Below are positions 1-8,878 of a DNA stretch of 17,559 nucleotides, in pieces. The DNA comes from Saprospiraceae bacterium (GTDB lineage: Bacteria > Bacteroidota > Bacteroidia > Chitinophagales > Saprospiraceae): the NCBI GenBank assembly GCA_016722285.1, contig JADKGI010000022.1, positions 1 through 17,559 of the forward strand, read 5' to 3'. Made by a program: the position numbers and the translations under genes. Every line of letters begins with the position of its first letter. Position 1 is the first letter of the stretch. The notes under the pieces were generated by a model. It made no database searches, had not been told where the DNA came from, and worked only from the letters and a program-made list of their open reading frames with translations.

Positions 1-1572
1 AGATCTAATTTTGTTTGATACAGAAACAAAAACAACTACATTGATATCCACAGCTGAATCTGGAAACCCGGTTTTTTCCTCTGAAGGTAGAATTGTATAT
101 TGCGGGAGCAGACCAGATTCTATTTGGAAAACTTTTGATACCCTTTCAAAAAATCAATATTGAGCTACTCGGGTCTTTTCTTGGTCAATCTCAAAATTTC
201 TCAGGATGAAGAAAATGATGTTCCTGCTCTCGCTGATGCTTATGGTAGAAGTAGCTAACTAGTTTCCAGGTGATAAAGCGGCTTAATAGGTTTATGACAG
301 ATATGACCTATGGTCTGGCTGACCCTGCTGATCCATTCAATTACAAATCAATGGGCAAACTGGCAGAAATGAAAGAATAGTTAACAGTGAATGGATAGAC
401 CTTGATAAAGAGAATGGAAAATATTGATTCCGAAGAAAAACATTAGTTACATCAATACAACGTAGGTCTCATCAGGGAGGAGAGTTGGTACTGGTGGTTG
501 GATTTAAATACAGGCCAAATTAGTAATCTTTAGGGAGTGTTTATTTTCTTCAACAAAAAACGGTGATCAAAGCTCCAAAAATAACCAGTTTATTTTTACA
601 AAAGAAGACTTTTGTTAAGATGTGACTTATTGTTGAGGACAGTGATTTTAATAAATATAAAAGATATCAGATGTCAATCCTCAACAAAAGATTATGGGTG
701 GGAAGTAAAAAATTATTTAGCCGGACTAATTACAATGGCCAAAAAAATGATGCGAAGGTCTTTTACCTGCCTTTTTTAATCCGGAAAAAATATCCGCTTA
801 TCGCAAATTCTTGCGAACGATCATCTGAAGGTATTTTCAAACACAGAGCTCCGGAAGCCTACAGATCGTCGTAAATAAATTATACTTATTATACCACCTC
901 TAGGGGTTGCGACATTCAATCCGGATACCCAATACATGACAGGCCAACCGGGTGATGACTGCTATAATGCTGTGGAAAGTGGTGTAGATGCATTATTGAA
1001 ATCGTGGGATATATTGGACCCGAACAGGATGGCTTTACTATGTGTTATTAGCTGGGGTGGATATCAAACAGCTCATTTATCAACCAAGACAGGTAAGATA
1101 TACTTCGTGCCAAAGCAGGAGCGCCTGTTGTAAACATGGTCAGTGCATACGGTGGTATCCGTTGGGAATTCGTGATGAGTCGTATGTTTCAGTATGAAAA
1201 AAAGTTGGATCTAGGACTAGGGTGCTACATTATGGGAAACCCTGAAATGTATCACAAAAACTCACTCTATTTATGGAATTACCAAAAGTCACAACTCCTG
1301 TCCTGATTCTGCATAATGATGGAGATGGCGCGGTACCCTGGTATCAGGGTATTGTGGAATACCATGCGCTTTGGAAGGCTTCTGGCAAACTCGGCAGCAT
1401 GGTTACCAAATTGCAATGGGGAACCTCACTCGGCCTGTAAAAATGGCAGAATCGTCTTGATTTTAATATCAGATTAGAGCAATTTTTCAATCATTTTCTA
1501 TGGATGGCCCATTGCCTTTGTGGATGGGCGGCGGAAATACTCCCATTGAAAGGCATTCTGGATAAGTATTGA
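1..1572 (+). pseudogene. S9 prolyl-oligopeptidase-type peptidase, degenerate, 5' end outside window
   Basis: Fragments in all three forward frames follow, in order, the second half of a large (roughly 900+ residue) Bacteroidota S9 peptidase. Propeller remnants come first: a DLILFDTETKT-like strand at 2-169, VYDRYDLW near 285-310 and WIDLDKENGK near 393-425. The hydrolase domain follows: KKYPLIA...ERSSEGIFKHRAPEA around 790-865, MTGQPGDDCYNAV from 936, the nucleophile elbow SWGGYQTA with Ser at 1050-1052, NMVSAYGGIRWE and SRMFQYEK at about 1133-1200, the acidic-residue motif HNDGDGAVPWYQG from 1312, and NGEPH at 1415-1429 carrying the catalytic His. All three triad codons survive, but in different frames separated by at least ten stops or frameshifts. 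No functional enzyme can be made. The family normally cleaves peptides in the periplasm. The N-terminal half lies before position 1. Confidence 0.85.
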
Positions 1573-1573
1573 T

Positions 1574-2126
1574 ATGAATTTCAGAAATCTTCTGAGCGTT
1601 ATTTTACAGTAAATCAAATACCAGCAAAATAGTAAAATATAATATGAAACAATCTCTGGAAGGGCTGTCAAATTTAATGGATTGCTTCTTCGATGGGGAT
1701 ATCAGACTTTGTCAGAGCGCAAATGGGCTTCTGGTAGGCGACATAGGTGAAAATACCCGGAATATTCTTTTACCTTATTTAAAACCAATGATGGAGAATA
1801 TCTCCAATCCTAAACACATAATGCAGTTCTGCGGAATACTTTGGTGGTCGTGGCAATATTTGGTTTCATTCCGGAAGAATTTCAAGGTGTAATTTTGACA
1901 AATGCTAAATTATTTTGTTGAATTGCAAAGTACCGTGTGAATAGGTCTTCGAGTTTTCGGAATGACTGTTTGTGCTAATATAGCAAAAGATATTCCTGAG
2001 CTTAAAAAGTAAATAAGAGGCTGCTATTAAATTTCTGTGGATAAATTATCTGGCTCAGCAGGAATAAAAGTAGAGAATTCACTTAATAAAATGTTCGTCA
2101 ACATGAAAAATAAATTCAAAAACTAA
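1574..2126 (+). pseudogene. Small HEAT-repeat-like protein, degenerate
   Basis: A start-like ATG at 1574 (MNFRNLL) opens a gene of about 170-180 codons that is broken by frameshifts and stops. Recognisable blocks are EGLSNLMDCFFDGDIRLCQSANG followed by LLPYLKPMMENISNP in one frame (1644-1820), HNAVLRNTLVVVAIFGFIPEEFQGV in the next (about 1815-1890), then VFGMTVCANIAKDIPELKK near 1950-2010 and SAGIKV near 2055-2075. The order and helix-pair pattern resemble a short HEAT/alpha-solenoid family that I know from Bacteroidota genomes as unnamed hypothetical proteins; that match is from memory and is not certain. Its function is unknown. The gene is co-directional with its two equally decayed neighbours, which suggests one shared history of inactivation. 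Confidence 0.5.
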
Positions 2127-2164
2127 AAGCACTTTTGAAACTTTATTATTTTAACCATAACAAG

Positions 2165-2196
2165 TTGGTTCTTAGACATATTAAAACTTAAATTTG
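2165..2196 (+). promoter_or_regulatory. Relic Bacteroidota-type promoter upstream of lptF-like pseudogene
   Basis: TTG (2165-2167), 21 bp, then TAAATTTG (2189-2196), matching the Bacteroidota pattern TTTG/TTG-N19-21-TAnnTTTG. It ends 38 bp before the TTG codon that opens the pseudogene. The motif is short and AT-rich DNA can yield it by chance. Confidence 0.35.
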
Positions 2197-2234
2197 CGTT
2201 TTAATTTGTTATTACATAATTACATTTCAGGAGC

Positions 2235-3970
2235 TTGAAGAAGATTGACAAACTTATTATTAAAAGTTTTATTGGCCTGCAATATTGTCCTACTATTTCG
2301 TAGCCACCTTGTATTGGTGATGCAGTTTTTATGGAAATACATAGATGAAATATTAGGTAAAGGTCTTACAATATTAGAACTAGTAGAGCTCATCTTGCAC
2401 TACGCCGTCACTTTGATACCTACCCCATGTACCGATAACCGTCCTCATATCATCGGTAATGGTTTTTGGGACATGGCTGAAAAATATGGAACTTTCCAGT
2501 ATGAAATCTGCCGGAGTATCCTTTTAATAAGGATCATGTTTCCGGGGATAGTTGTGGCATTCCTGATCGGATGGTTTTCTCTGTATTTTCTTCAGTAAAT
2601 TATCTGGAAACCAGCATCATTATTACATCCCAACAAAAAGATTTCTGGTCATCAGCAAACAAAACCGCCCTGGCTATAGAAGAAGGAATATTTAATGATG
2701 CCTTCGGTGAAACGATCATAAGAGTAAATAAAATAGATAAGGATAAAAAGACTATTCACGATGTTTTGATTTATGACCATAGTGAGAAATGGATAAGAGT
2801 CTTATATGCAGTCATGTCATCCTTAGGTGTGGAAATGTACACTACTGAAGACGGTCACTTCTTTGTAATGAAGCTGGATACAGGGTCCAAATACAAAGAA
2901 GGCGAAAAAATTCAAAATTAGGTACGGATAAGAATTTGAAATACTACTTATGAGAATATATTTTGATGATGGGACAAAAACATTTGATATGTCTCCAATT
3001 TGATTCCAGTGGGAGGATTATTAAATTTTAACTTCGGAACAGGGAAGACATGATGAACACCCTTCAGTTGATAAACTCACTTGATTCTTTTCGACAGGAT
3101 TTCAAATCAAATAACGAAAAATGTCAACAAAGCTTAATTTACTGTTTGTTAACAAAACTGTACAAACCCCGGACTAAAGATATAATAAATCATGTAGGGA
3201 TTTAATACTAATAAAACCTTATCAGACCAAACAATACCAACCAGGAAATACTGTCTAATAATCTTAGAGTTGCCAAGTTAATTCCCAGATCAAAAGATAG
3301 CCTAAATTCGGAAAATGAGCATGGCAAATGATCTGCCTGTCATGAAAAATAAATTTGTGAGTCCATATCCAACAACAAAAAAAAAACGAATACCGTCAAC
3401 CTTCTGAAAACACTTCCAAAAGAGAATTCCAGCAAAGATCCTTAGTTTCTAACATTACTAACTTTAGTAAAAGACTTATCAAACTCAAAGAATTCTCAAA
3501 AGACACAATAATTTTACATATTACTGATATGATGGAAGGCCGGATGCCAGAGATATAGTATTAAGAGAACAAAGGGATCCGTCAAGAGACAGGGATGAAC
3601 TTACTGTTAACAACATGAATATAGACAACATCAGACATTATGTGAAAAGATATGCTACGGTTGAATCTCAACAGTATAGTTGGGCAGTATAAATCTTATT
3701 TCTTTTTATTGAAGCACCACTTGGAAGCATAATCAAAAAGGAGGTTACGAGATCCTCTCTTCTTGTAGCCATATTATTTTATATGATATTTATTATTTCT
3801 ACTATATACGGGAAAACTGATCAGAAAACGATCTAATATCAGGATTTAACGCAGCATGGCTGCCATGCTTAATACTACTCTTTCGCAGGTCTTCTAACTT
3901 ACATGGCACTTAGGGATATAAAATTGAATTTTTCAGGTATTAGTGATATTGTATTAAGGATATTCAAGTA
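2235..3970 (+). pseudogene. LptF/LptG (YjgP/YjgQ) family permease, degenerate
   Basis: The family forms the membrane permease pair of the LptBFG transporter, which extracts lipopolysaccharide from the inner membrane. The decayed frame opens at TTG 2235 as LKKIDKLIIKSFIG, the usual N-terminus of Bacteroidota members. It continues with LVLVMQFLWKYIDEILGKGL and LVELILHYAVTLIP (2290-2420), the TM-loop block VPITVLISSVMVFGDMAEKYG (about 2415-2490), PALAIEEGIFNDAFGETIIRV and KDKKTIHDVLIYDHSE (2665-2800) of the periplasmic jellyroll, QLINSLDSFRQDFK (near 3065-3110), RDELTVNNMNI (near 3590-3620), EAPLGSIIKKG (near 3705-3745) and a last helix with LTYMALRDIKLNF (near 3890-3935). These blocks are spread over three frames with many stops, and the 2930-3560 stretch is worst preserved. 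Because lipopolysaccharide export is normally essential, a working copy should exist elsewhere. Confidence 0.85.
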
Positions 3971-4159
3971 AAAAGAACAATAAATCCTAATATTTTGAAT
4001 CTTTCAATACAAATCAAAAGTGATGTTGATGCTTTCTACCTATTAAAATATTACAAGATTAGGAATATCAAAGCTGGATTTCATAATACTGTGTTAATAC
4101 CAAAGTTTTTGATCCATAACTTCAAGGCAATCAAATACAAAACCCATAATTTTCTATAA
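3947..4159 (+). other. Unassigned 70-codon open stretch, probably residual coding DNA
   Basis: Directly after the lptF-like remnant, one frame stays open for 70 codons to the TAA at 4157-4159. It includes KSDVDAFYLLKYYKIRNIK and GFHNTVLIPKFLIHNFKAIK. It has no credible start codon and begins right after two stops. The composition (alternating Lys/Ile/Leu with aromatic residues) looks protein-like, and a run this long without a stop is unusual in a block where every other frame is interrupted. It could be a C-terminal extension of the permease or the tail of another lost gene. I do not recognise a family. The remaining bases up to 4228 show a short possible continuation (LTPETYFDNL) in another frame and nothing else. 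Confidence 0.35.
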
Positions 4160-4228
4160 ATCCGATTTGTTAACACCTGAAACTTATTTTGATAACCTTT
4201 GATCTGAAACTCTTACAATTGAAATGAG

Positions 4229-5245
4229 TTATAAGGTTTTATCCTTTACAAAAATCTTCATAGCTTCTAAATATATTTCCAAATACACGATTCTGAACAA
4301 TATAAAATCCAAATTATCCACCAAAACAAACATTCGGTTTTGAAATCGAAGTTCACCGACCTGCGATGACGGCCCTGTTCCATTTTCAAAATCATCAAAT
4401 GGGTAATACTTGTATAGCACAACTTTTCCGCCTTTATCCTTCAATTCGATAATACATCCCGGAATCGTCGATAACACACTATCTCTGAGTGGATATGAAT
4501 TCATAAGTTTTTCGGCACCCAGGTTCTCAAATCCTTCCAGATATGACTTTATCACGTTGGTTTTAGATTCTACATTTTTTTCATCTCTGTTTACTACAGG
4601 ATGTACAGAAGCAACGGATCCATGATTGTTAATGATAAATGAGTGAATATTATTCTTTGGATAATCAACTTTTACAAAATCAATATCGTCCGAATTATAT
4701 TGGTAAATAAATTTATTTCTGAAATTTTCCAAAGGTTGTTCAAATCTGGATCTGATACCACCGGCCAATCCTGATAAATGCATGGCATATGGTTGCTTTG
4801 AGCCACCTAAAACCATAAATGTCCCATCGCCACTTTGTATATCAGAACCAATATGTATGATCTTTGAAGCGGAACCTGAATCAGTATAAACATCCACCTG
4901 AATTCCATTATTTTTGATACTCTTAAGGATGGTTGCTATACTGTTTGTAGGAGGAATGTACAGCATGGTGATATCTGTTAATACTTTTTCAACGTGCAAA
5001 AAAACCGCCGGATCTACCTGATATTTTCCATTTACTATCCAGCCTGCTTTATCTCTGGTGAACACCAATGGTTGTAGCTTAACGTGCTTTATTACAATTT
5101 TACTTACAGACCTGATGTCTGATACCGTAAAACCACGGTCCGCCTTCACCATGCTATTTCCCGCAAGTATTTTTTGTTTGTACAGATAATAAGCCAGAAC
5201 GGATAGCAAAATAAGCACCGATGTTAATATCCATCTGTTTTTCAT
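4229..5245 (-). CDS. DUF4340 domain-containing membrane-anchored protein
   Basis: The 338-residue product has an N-terminal membrane anchor (about residues 4-22, preceded by MKNR) and then a soluble domain that should lie outside the cytoplasm. The sequence pattern VSDIRSVSKIVIKH, then LVFTRDKAGWIVNGKYQVD, then a block on residual parameters and reporter values (HIGSD...GTFMVLGGSKQPY) is typical of DUF4340 proteins, including the recurring W-x-V/I-NG element. In many genomes DUF4340 genes sit beside GldG/ABC-2 type auxiliary transport genes, and here the gene starts 10 bp after gldG and is the last gene of the operon. The inferred role is a partner of the GldG extracytoplasmic subunit; the biochemical function is unknown. 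The reading frame is intact and ends where the plus-strand pseudogene block begins, so its transcription runs convergently into that decayed DNA. Confidence 0.85.
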   Translation of the reverse strand: MKNRWILTSVLILLSVLAYYLYKQKILAGNSMVKADRGFTVSDIRSVSKIVIKHVKLQPLVFTRDKAGWIVNGKYQVDPAVFLHVEKVLTDITMLYIPPTNSIATILKSIKNNGIQVDVYTDSGSASKIIHIGSDIQSGDGTFMVLGGSKQPYAMHLSGLAGGIRSRFEQPLENFRNKFIYQYNSDDIDFVKVDYPKNNIHSFIINNHGSVASVHPVVNRDEKNVESKTNVIKSYLEGFENLGAEKLMNSYPLRDSVLSTIPGCIIELKDKGGKVVLYKYYPFDDFENGTGPSSQVGELRFQNRMFVLVDNLDFILFRIVYLEIYLEAMKIFVKDKTL

Positions 5246-5255
5246 ATTTAAGGCC

Positions 5256-6956
5256 TTATCGAAAAGTATATTTTCTTTTCCTGAAATAATGATATATTAA
5301 TCCAAAAATAATCAATAACACTACTGGCAATACCACATTTATTAGCTGCCATTTTAATTTTTCCTGTTTTATCCGCACATTATCGAGCAAACGAAGTTTT
5401 ATATCTTTGGACCTTGTTTCCAGTACATTATTCTCATCAAGCATATATTCTACCGTATTTAAGATAAAATCTTTATTCCCTTTATAATACTTTCGTTCCC
5501 ATTTATTGTATCCGATATCCTCAGTATTTCCGGTGGCAGTATTTACTAAATTTTTTGCAAAATCGGAATCAGAAATAATTAATTGTTTGGCCTGTGCAGA
5601 GCTCCGCTCCTTAAAGTCTGAGTGCATATTCTGCAATAATTGTTTGAATTCTGGTGTAACTCTGTTTTTAAAATAAGATTCAAATTCACCTTCCAGCAGT
5701 ACAGCGACAGGTCTTAAACCATCATTAAATTTCGAAGGATCGGGTGCAACTTTTAATATCTCAAAAGACAGTCTCATAGGAGACAGCTGTGATCTCGAGT
5801 ACTTTGAACTACTGACAAGTATCGTTTTTTTGATTTGCCCGTCAGATTTAATTGTATCTATTGTACTAGGAAAAAAGAAATTTATTCTATCTATATGCTT
5901 AGTAATAGGATGATCAGAATTCGGCGCTGCAACTATGTGATACACCCATGGAAAAAGTTTTGTCTGAGGTTTGTCTCCTGCCATCCCGACCACCTGAGGT
6001 ATTGAACTGCACTCAAGGTCAATGATTAAATCCGGCATGATACGAATGCCATACTTAAATAGTAAATCATCTATGCCTGTATCGGATTCAGTAGGAATGT
6101 AAAACTTATATTTGTTTATGCTATCTAATGAAACATGAAATTTGTCAATCATCCAGATGATCTTACCTCCCTGCATGATGTATTGATCCAGTTTAAATTG
6201 ATTTTGTATTGACATTGATTTTCGAAGCCCTGCAACTATTACCAGATCAATTGTACTGTCAAGATGCATAATACTATCTAAAACCACCCCTCCTACTTTA
6301 TTGAATTTTCTAAGTTCGCTCTCAAGCCTATATGTTTGACTATCATCCAATTCACCATTTCCGTGAGTAAATAAAATATTTTTGGGTCTTGGTGTCATTA
6401 ATTTCAGAAGGGCATCAGAAAATTTATACTCCAAAAGCGATACTGAATTATTAAGTATCAATTCCTCATCATCTCCGGGCTTTTGCTCTTCAAGCAGGTT
6501 CACTATAAATTTTCTGGCTCCGTAATTAAATATTGCAAAAGGATAAACAGCTTTCTGAACTAATTGTGTACCATCTGAATAGCTTAATGAAACAGGTATA
6601 ATATTTTCATCCTGAAGTATTTTTCTTTTTTGCTCTATTTCGCTAAGAGAGCCTGAAGATGGGTCTTCAAATTCAAAATTTATTCTGTGGTTTATGTCTC
6701 TTAGTTTTATCAGCATATCATTGACAGAAGACTGTAATCTCTTAAAACCTGCCGGAAATTCTCCATCTAACAATATTCTGATTGAGATATTATCATCTAT
6801 TGAATTGACAATATCTTTAGTATTATCACTTATGGAAAATCTCTTATATTCGTTCAGGTCCACCTGAATATTAATCAACTCAGATATGACATTTACCACT
6901 ATTATAATGGCTAAAAGTAATCCGAATCCGGTAATTGCGTTTGACAATCTGGACAT
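5256..6956 (-). CDS. gldG: Gliding-motility ABC transporter extracytoplasmic subunit GldG
   Basis: The 566-residue product has one N-terminal transmembrane segment (about residues 8-27), a long extracytoplasmic region and a C-terminal transmembrane helix (about 538-558) followed by a basic RKRK tail. This is the normal GldG layout (Gldg/ABC-2 auxiliary transport domain). Diagnostic elements include RFSISDNTKDIVNSIDD with ISIRILLDGEFPAGFKRLQ, INFEFEDPSSGS, the NILFTHGNGELDD block starting the core domain, and GGKIIWMIDKF. GldG works with GldA and GldF in an ABC transporter that was required for gliding in Flavobacterium johnsoniae; its cargo is not established. The start at 6956 lies 9 bp after the gldF stop and 10 bp remain before the DUF4340 gene, so the genes are translationally close. 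Length is typical. Confidence 0.95.
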   Translation of the reverse strand: MSRLSNAITGFGLLLAIIIVVNVISELINIQVDLNEYKRFSISDNTKDIVNSIDDNISIRILLDGEFPAGFKRLQSSVNDMLIKLRDINHRINFEFEDPSSGSLSEIEQKRKILQDENIIPVSLSYSDGTQLVQKAVYPFAIFNYGARKFIVNLLEEQKPGDDEELILNNSVSLLEYKFSDALLKLMTPRPKNILFTHGNGELDDSQTYRLESELRKFNKVGGVVLDSIMHLDSTIDLVIVAGLRKSMSIQNQFKLDQYIMQGGKIIWMIDKFHVSLDSINKYKFYIPTESDTGIDDLLFKYGIRIMPDLIIDLECSSIPQVVGMAGDKPQTKLFPWVYHIVAAPNSDHPITKHIDRINFFFPSTIDTIKSDGQIKKTILVSSSKYSRSQLSPMRLSFEILKVAPDPSKFNDGLRPVAVLLEGEFESYFKNRVTPEFKQLLQNMHSDFKERSSAQAKQLIISDSDFAKNLVNTATGNTEDIGYNKWERKYYKGNKDFILNTVEYMLDENNVLETRSKDIKLRLLDNVRIKQEKLKWQLINVVLPVVLLIIFGLIYHYFRKRKYTFR

Positions 6957-6965
6957 TATCTCATT

Positions 6966-7694
6966 TTACTTTTGTCGTTTGATGACTGCTATCGTAGCGT
7001 AAATAAATATTACTATAACAGAAATAAAATATACAATATCCCGACTATCAATTACGCCTTTACTAATGCTGTTATAATGATAATTAATGCCGATTTTTTG
7101 AATCAACAGGTCATTCCATGTTCTGAAAATCGGACTACTGGCCAGGTACATAAATGCCCAATGAAAGAAAAAACATAAAAAAGCCCCTAATATGAATGCT
7201 ACTATCTGATTATCTGTCAACGATGAAGCAAACATACCTATAGCTACAAATGCTCCCCCCAGGAAAAATAATCCAATATAAGATCCTAATATTGCTCCTG
7301 AATCGAGATTACCTTGAGGAGAACCCAGCTGAAATATTGAATAATAATATATCAAAGTAGGCACCAAGGCTAAAACTACTAAACTGACATTGGCGAAATA
7401 TTTACCCAAAATAATATCAGATGCAGAAATAGGTTTTGTAAATAACAATTCCAAAGTGCCTTTAGATTTTTCATCAGCTATGGTCTTCATTGTTATGGCT
7501 GGTATCAAAAATAAGAAAACCAGCGGTGCAATTGAAAAAAGTTGATCCATGGTCGCAAAATTGTATTCCAATACACTGGTATCAGAAAAAACCCACATAA
7601 ATAATCCAACCGATAGTAAAAAAATAGTTATGACTAAATATCCGGTAAGGGATGAGAAAAATGAACGGATTTCCTTTAAAAAAACGCTAAGCAT
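6966..7694 (-). CDS. gldF: Gliding-motility ABC transporter permease GldF
   Basis: The product is an ABC-2 type permease of about 242 residues with six predicted transmembrane helices. The first is at GYLVITIFLLSVGLFMWVF, and the cytoplasmic motif IADEKSKGTLELLFTKPIS follows helix 2, as is standard in GldF. I chose the ATG at 7694 because the protein then begins MLSVFLKEIRSFFSSLTGY, the usual GldF N-terminus, and because it overlaps the gldA stop by 8 bp (ATGCTTAG). A longer frame back to 7745 adds 17 residues that lie inside gldA and look unlike the family. GldF forms the membrane channel with the GldA ATPase and GldG. The overlap suggests coupled translation of gldA and gldF. Confidence 0.93.
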   Translation of the reverse strand: MLSVFLKEIRSFFSSLTGYLVITIFLLSVGLFMWVFSDTSVLEYNFATMDQLFSIAPLVFLFLIPAITMKTIADEKSKGTLELLFTKPISASDIILGKYFANVSLVVLALVPTLIYYYSIFQLGSPQGNLDSGAILGSYIGLFFLGGAFVAIGMFASSLTDNQIVAFILGAFLCFFFHWAFMYLASSPIFRTWNDLLIQKIGINYHYNSISKGVIDSRDIVYFISVIVIFIYATIAVIKRQK

Positions 7695-8607
7695 CGACAG
7701 GTATCTTAGTAAGTTTTCTAAATATATCTTCCATAGTTGCTTCACCTTGTTTTAGTTCAATAAGCGTCAGTCCGTGTTCTACTACTATCCTGAATATATC
7801 TTGTCTGATGTCCATTCCTGAATTTGCAGTAAAAAACATTTTATCGTCTTTTATATTAATTTCAGTTAATCCTGCCATATTTTCAAAAATAACTGTTGAA
7901 ACATTTTTTTCTAAAAATTGAGCCGATACTATTTGTCGTCCACTTAGTACTTTACTTAAGTTTTGAATTGACTCATTAGCCACCAAAGAACCATTATTGA
8001 TAATCACTACCCTATCGCATAAAGCTTCTACCTCCTGCATAATATGCGATGAAAAAATAACCGTTTTCTCTCTTCCAAGCTCTTTAATCAGCTTTCTGAT
8101 GTCAACCAACTGATTCATATCGAGACCGGAAGTCGGCTCATCAAGGATAAGTACCTCAGGGTCGTGCATTATAGCCTGAGCCAAGCCCACTCTTTGCCGA
8201 TACCCTTTAGAAAGAGTTCCGATTATTTTATTTTGTTCGTGACCTAATCCAGTGATGTCAATGACATCATTTATCCTCGATACTCTGCTATCAATACGAT
8301 GTATGCTTGCTACGAATTGAAGAAACTCTTTGACATACATTTCTTCATATAGAGGATTGTGCTCAGCAAGGTATCCGATTTGCTTCCTCACTGCCAATGG
8401 GGACGTCCTGATATCGAATCCATTGATTTCAGCTGTACCTTCTGTCGGCTCGATATAACAACAAATCATTTTCATGGTAGTCGTCTTACCTGCACCATTG
8501 GGGCCCAGAAAACCTAATATTTGACCCGGCCTGGCTTCAAAAGATAAATTATTAACCGCTTTCTGATTACCAAAATGTTTGGATATATCTTTTAATATTA
8601 CTGACAT
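7687..8607 (-). CDS. gldA: Gliding-motility ABC transporter ATPase GldA
   Basis: The 306-residue product is a complete ABC ATPase with Walker A GPNGAGKT (residues 35-42), a Q-loop region read as GYLAEHNPLYEEM (the EHNPLY form is characteristic of GldA, with Glu where most ABC proteins have Gln), signature LSKGYRQR, Walker B EVLILDEP followed by TSGLD, and the switch His in SSHIMQEVEAL. A C-terminal domain of about 90 residues ends in ATMEDIFRKLT, as in other GldA/CcmA-type ATPases. It powers the GldFG membrane complex. It is the first gene of the four-gene minus-strand operon. In F. johnsoniae gldA is, to my knowledge, unlinked to gldFG, whereas here all three are contiguous. Confidence 0.96.
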   Translation of the reverse strand: MSVILKDISKHFGNQKAVNNLSFEARPGQILGFLGPNGAGKTTTMKMICCYIEPTEGTAEINGFDIRTSPLAVRKQIGYLAEHNPLYEEMYVKEFLQFVASIHRIDSRVSRINDVIDITGLGHEQNKIIGTLSKGYRQRVGLAQAIMHDPEVLILDEPTSGLDMNQLVDIRKLIKELGREKTVIFSSHIMQEVEALCDRVVIINNGSLVANESIQNLSKVLSGRQIVSAQFLEKNVSTVIFENMAGLTEINIKDDKMFFTANSGMDIRQDIFRIVVEHGLTLIELKQGEATMEDIFRKLTKIPVDA

Positions 8608-8667
8608 CAGGATTGGTTTTAATGAATAATTTTAATAAAAAATTATCTTGTGGATGAAATAACGACG

Positions 8668-8699
8668 CAAAAGTAAAATTATTATAGTAGTGATGCCAA
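8668..8699 (-). promoter_or_regulatory. Putative promoter of the gldA operon
   Basis: On the minus strand TTG (8699-8697), 21 bp, then TACTTTTG (8675-8668) fits the Bacteroidota TTG-N19-21-TAnnTTTG promoter. It lies 60 bp before the gldA start, within the 271-bp divergent region shared with the DUF4159 gene. No convincing promoter of this form was found for the plus-strand direction in 8700-8878. Confidence 0.5.
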
Positions 8700-8878
8700 T
8701 AAAGTACTAATAGCTTTTGTTAATGATATTTAAAAATTTAATTATCAATGAAATATTAAAAAATCTCCCCCGTTTGAACATGAAGATTTGACGTCTATTT
8801 ATATAAATATAATTAATTTAATAGTTTGATTAAACGAAGTCATACTTTTTACTGTTCATCAAGCTTACATCTTTAGAA

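Noticed and set aside
671..1133. Two small hypothetical proteins of 67 and 65 residues
   Set aside because: Their sequences are fragments of the S9 peptidase hydrolase domain.
2245..2921. Two small hypothetical proteins (117 and 116 residues)
   Set aside because: Both are out-of-frame pieces of one LptF/LptG-type gene; neither has a family-like start or end.
1..4228. Alternative genetic code (stop codon reassigned) to explain the broken frames
   Set aside because: Homology also jumps between frames, so indels are present, and all three stop codons end the intact genes elsewhere in the window.
6966..7745. Longer gldF starting at 7745
   Set aside because: The extra 17 residues overlap gldA and do not fit the family; the ATG at 7694 gives the usual N-terminus.
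8608..8878. Riboswitch or small RNA in the divergent gldA/DUF4159 spacer
   Set aside because: The region is mostly AT-rich and unstructured; only the gldA promoter could be supported.
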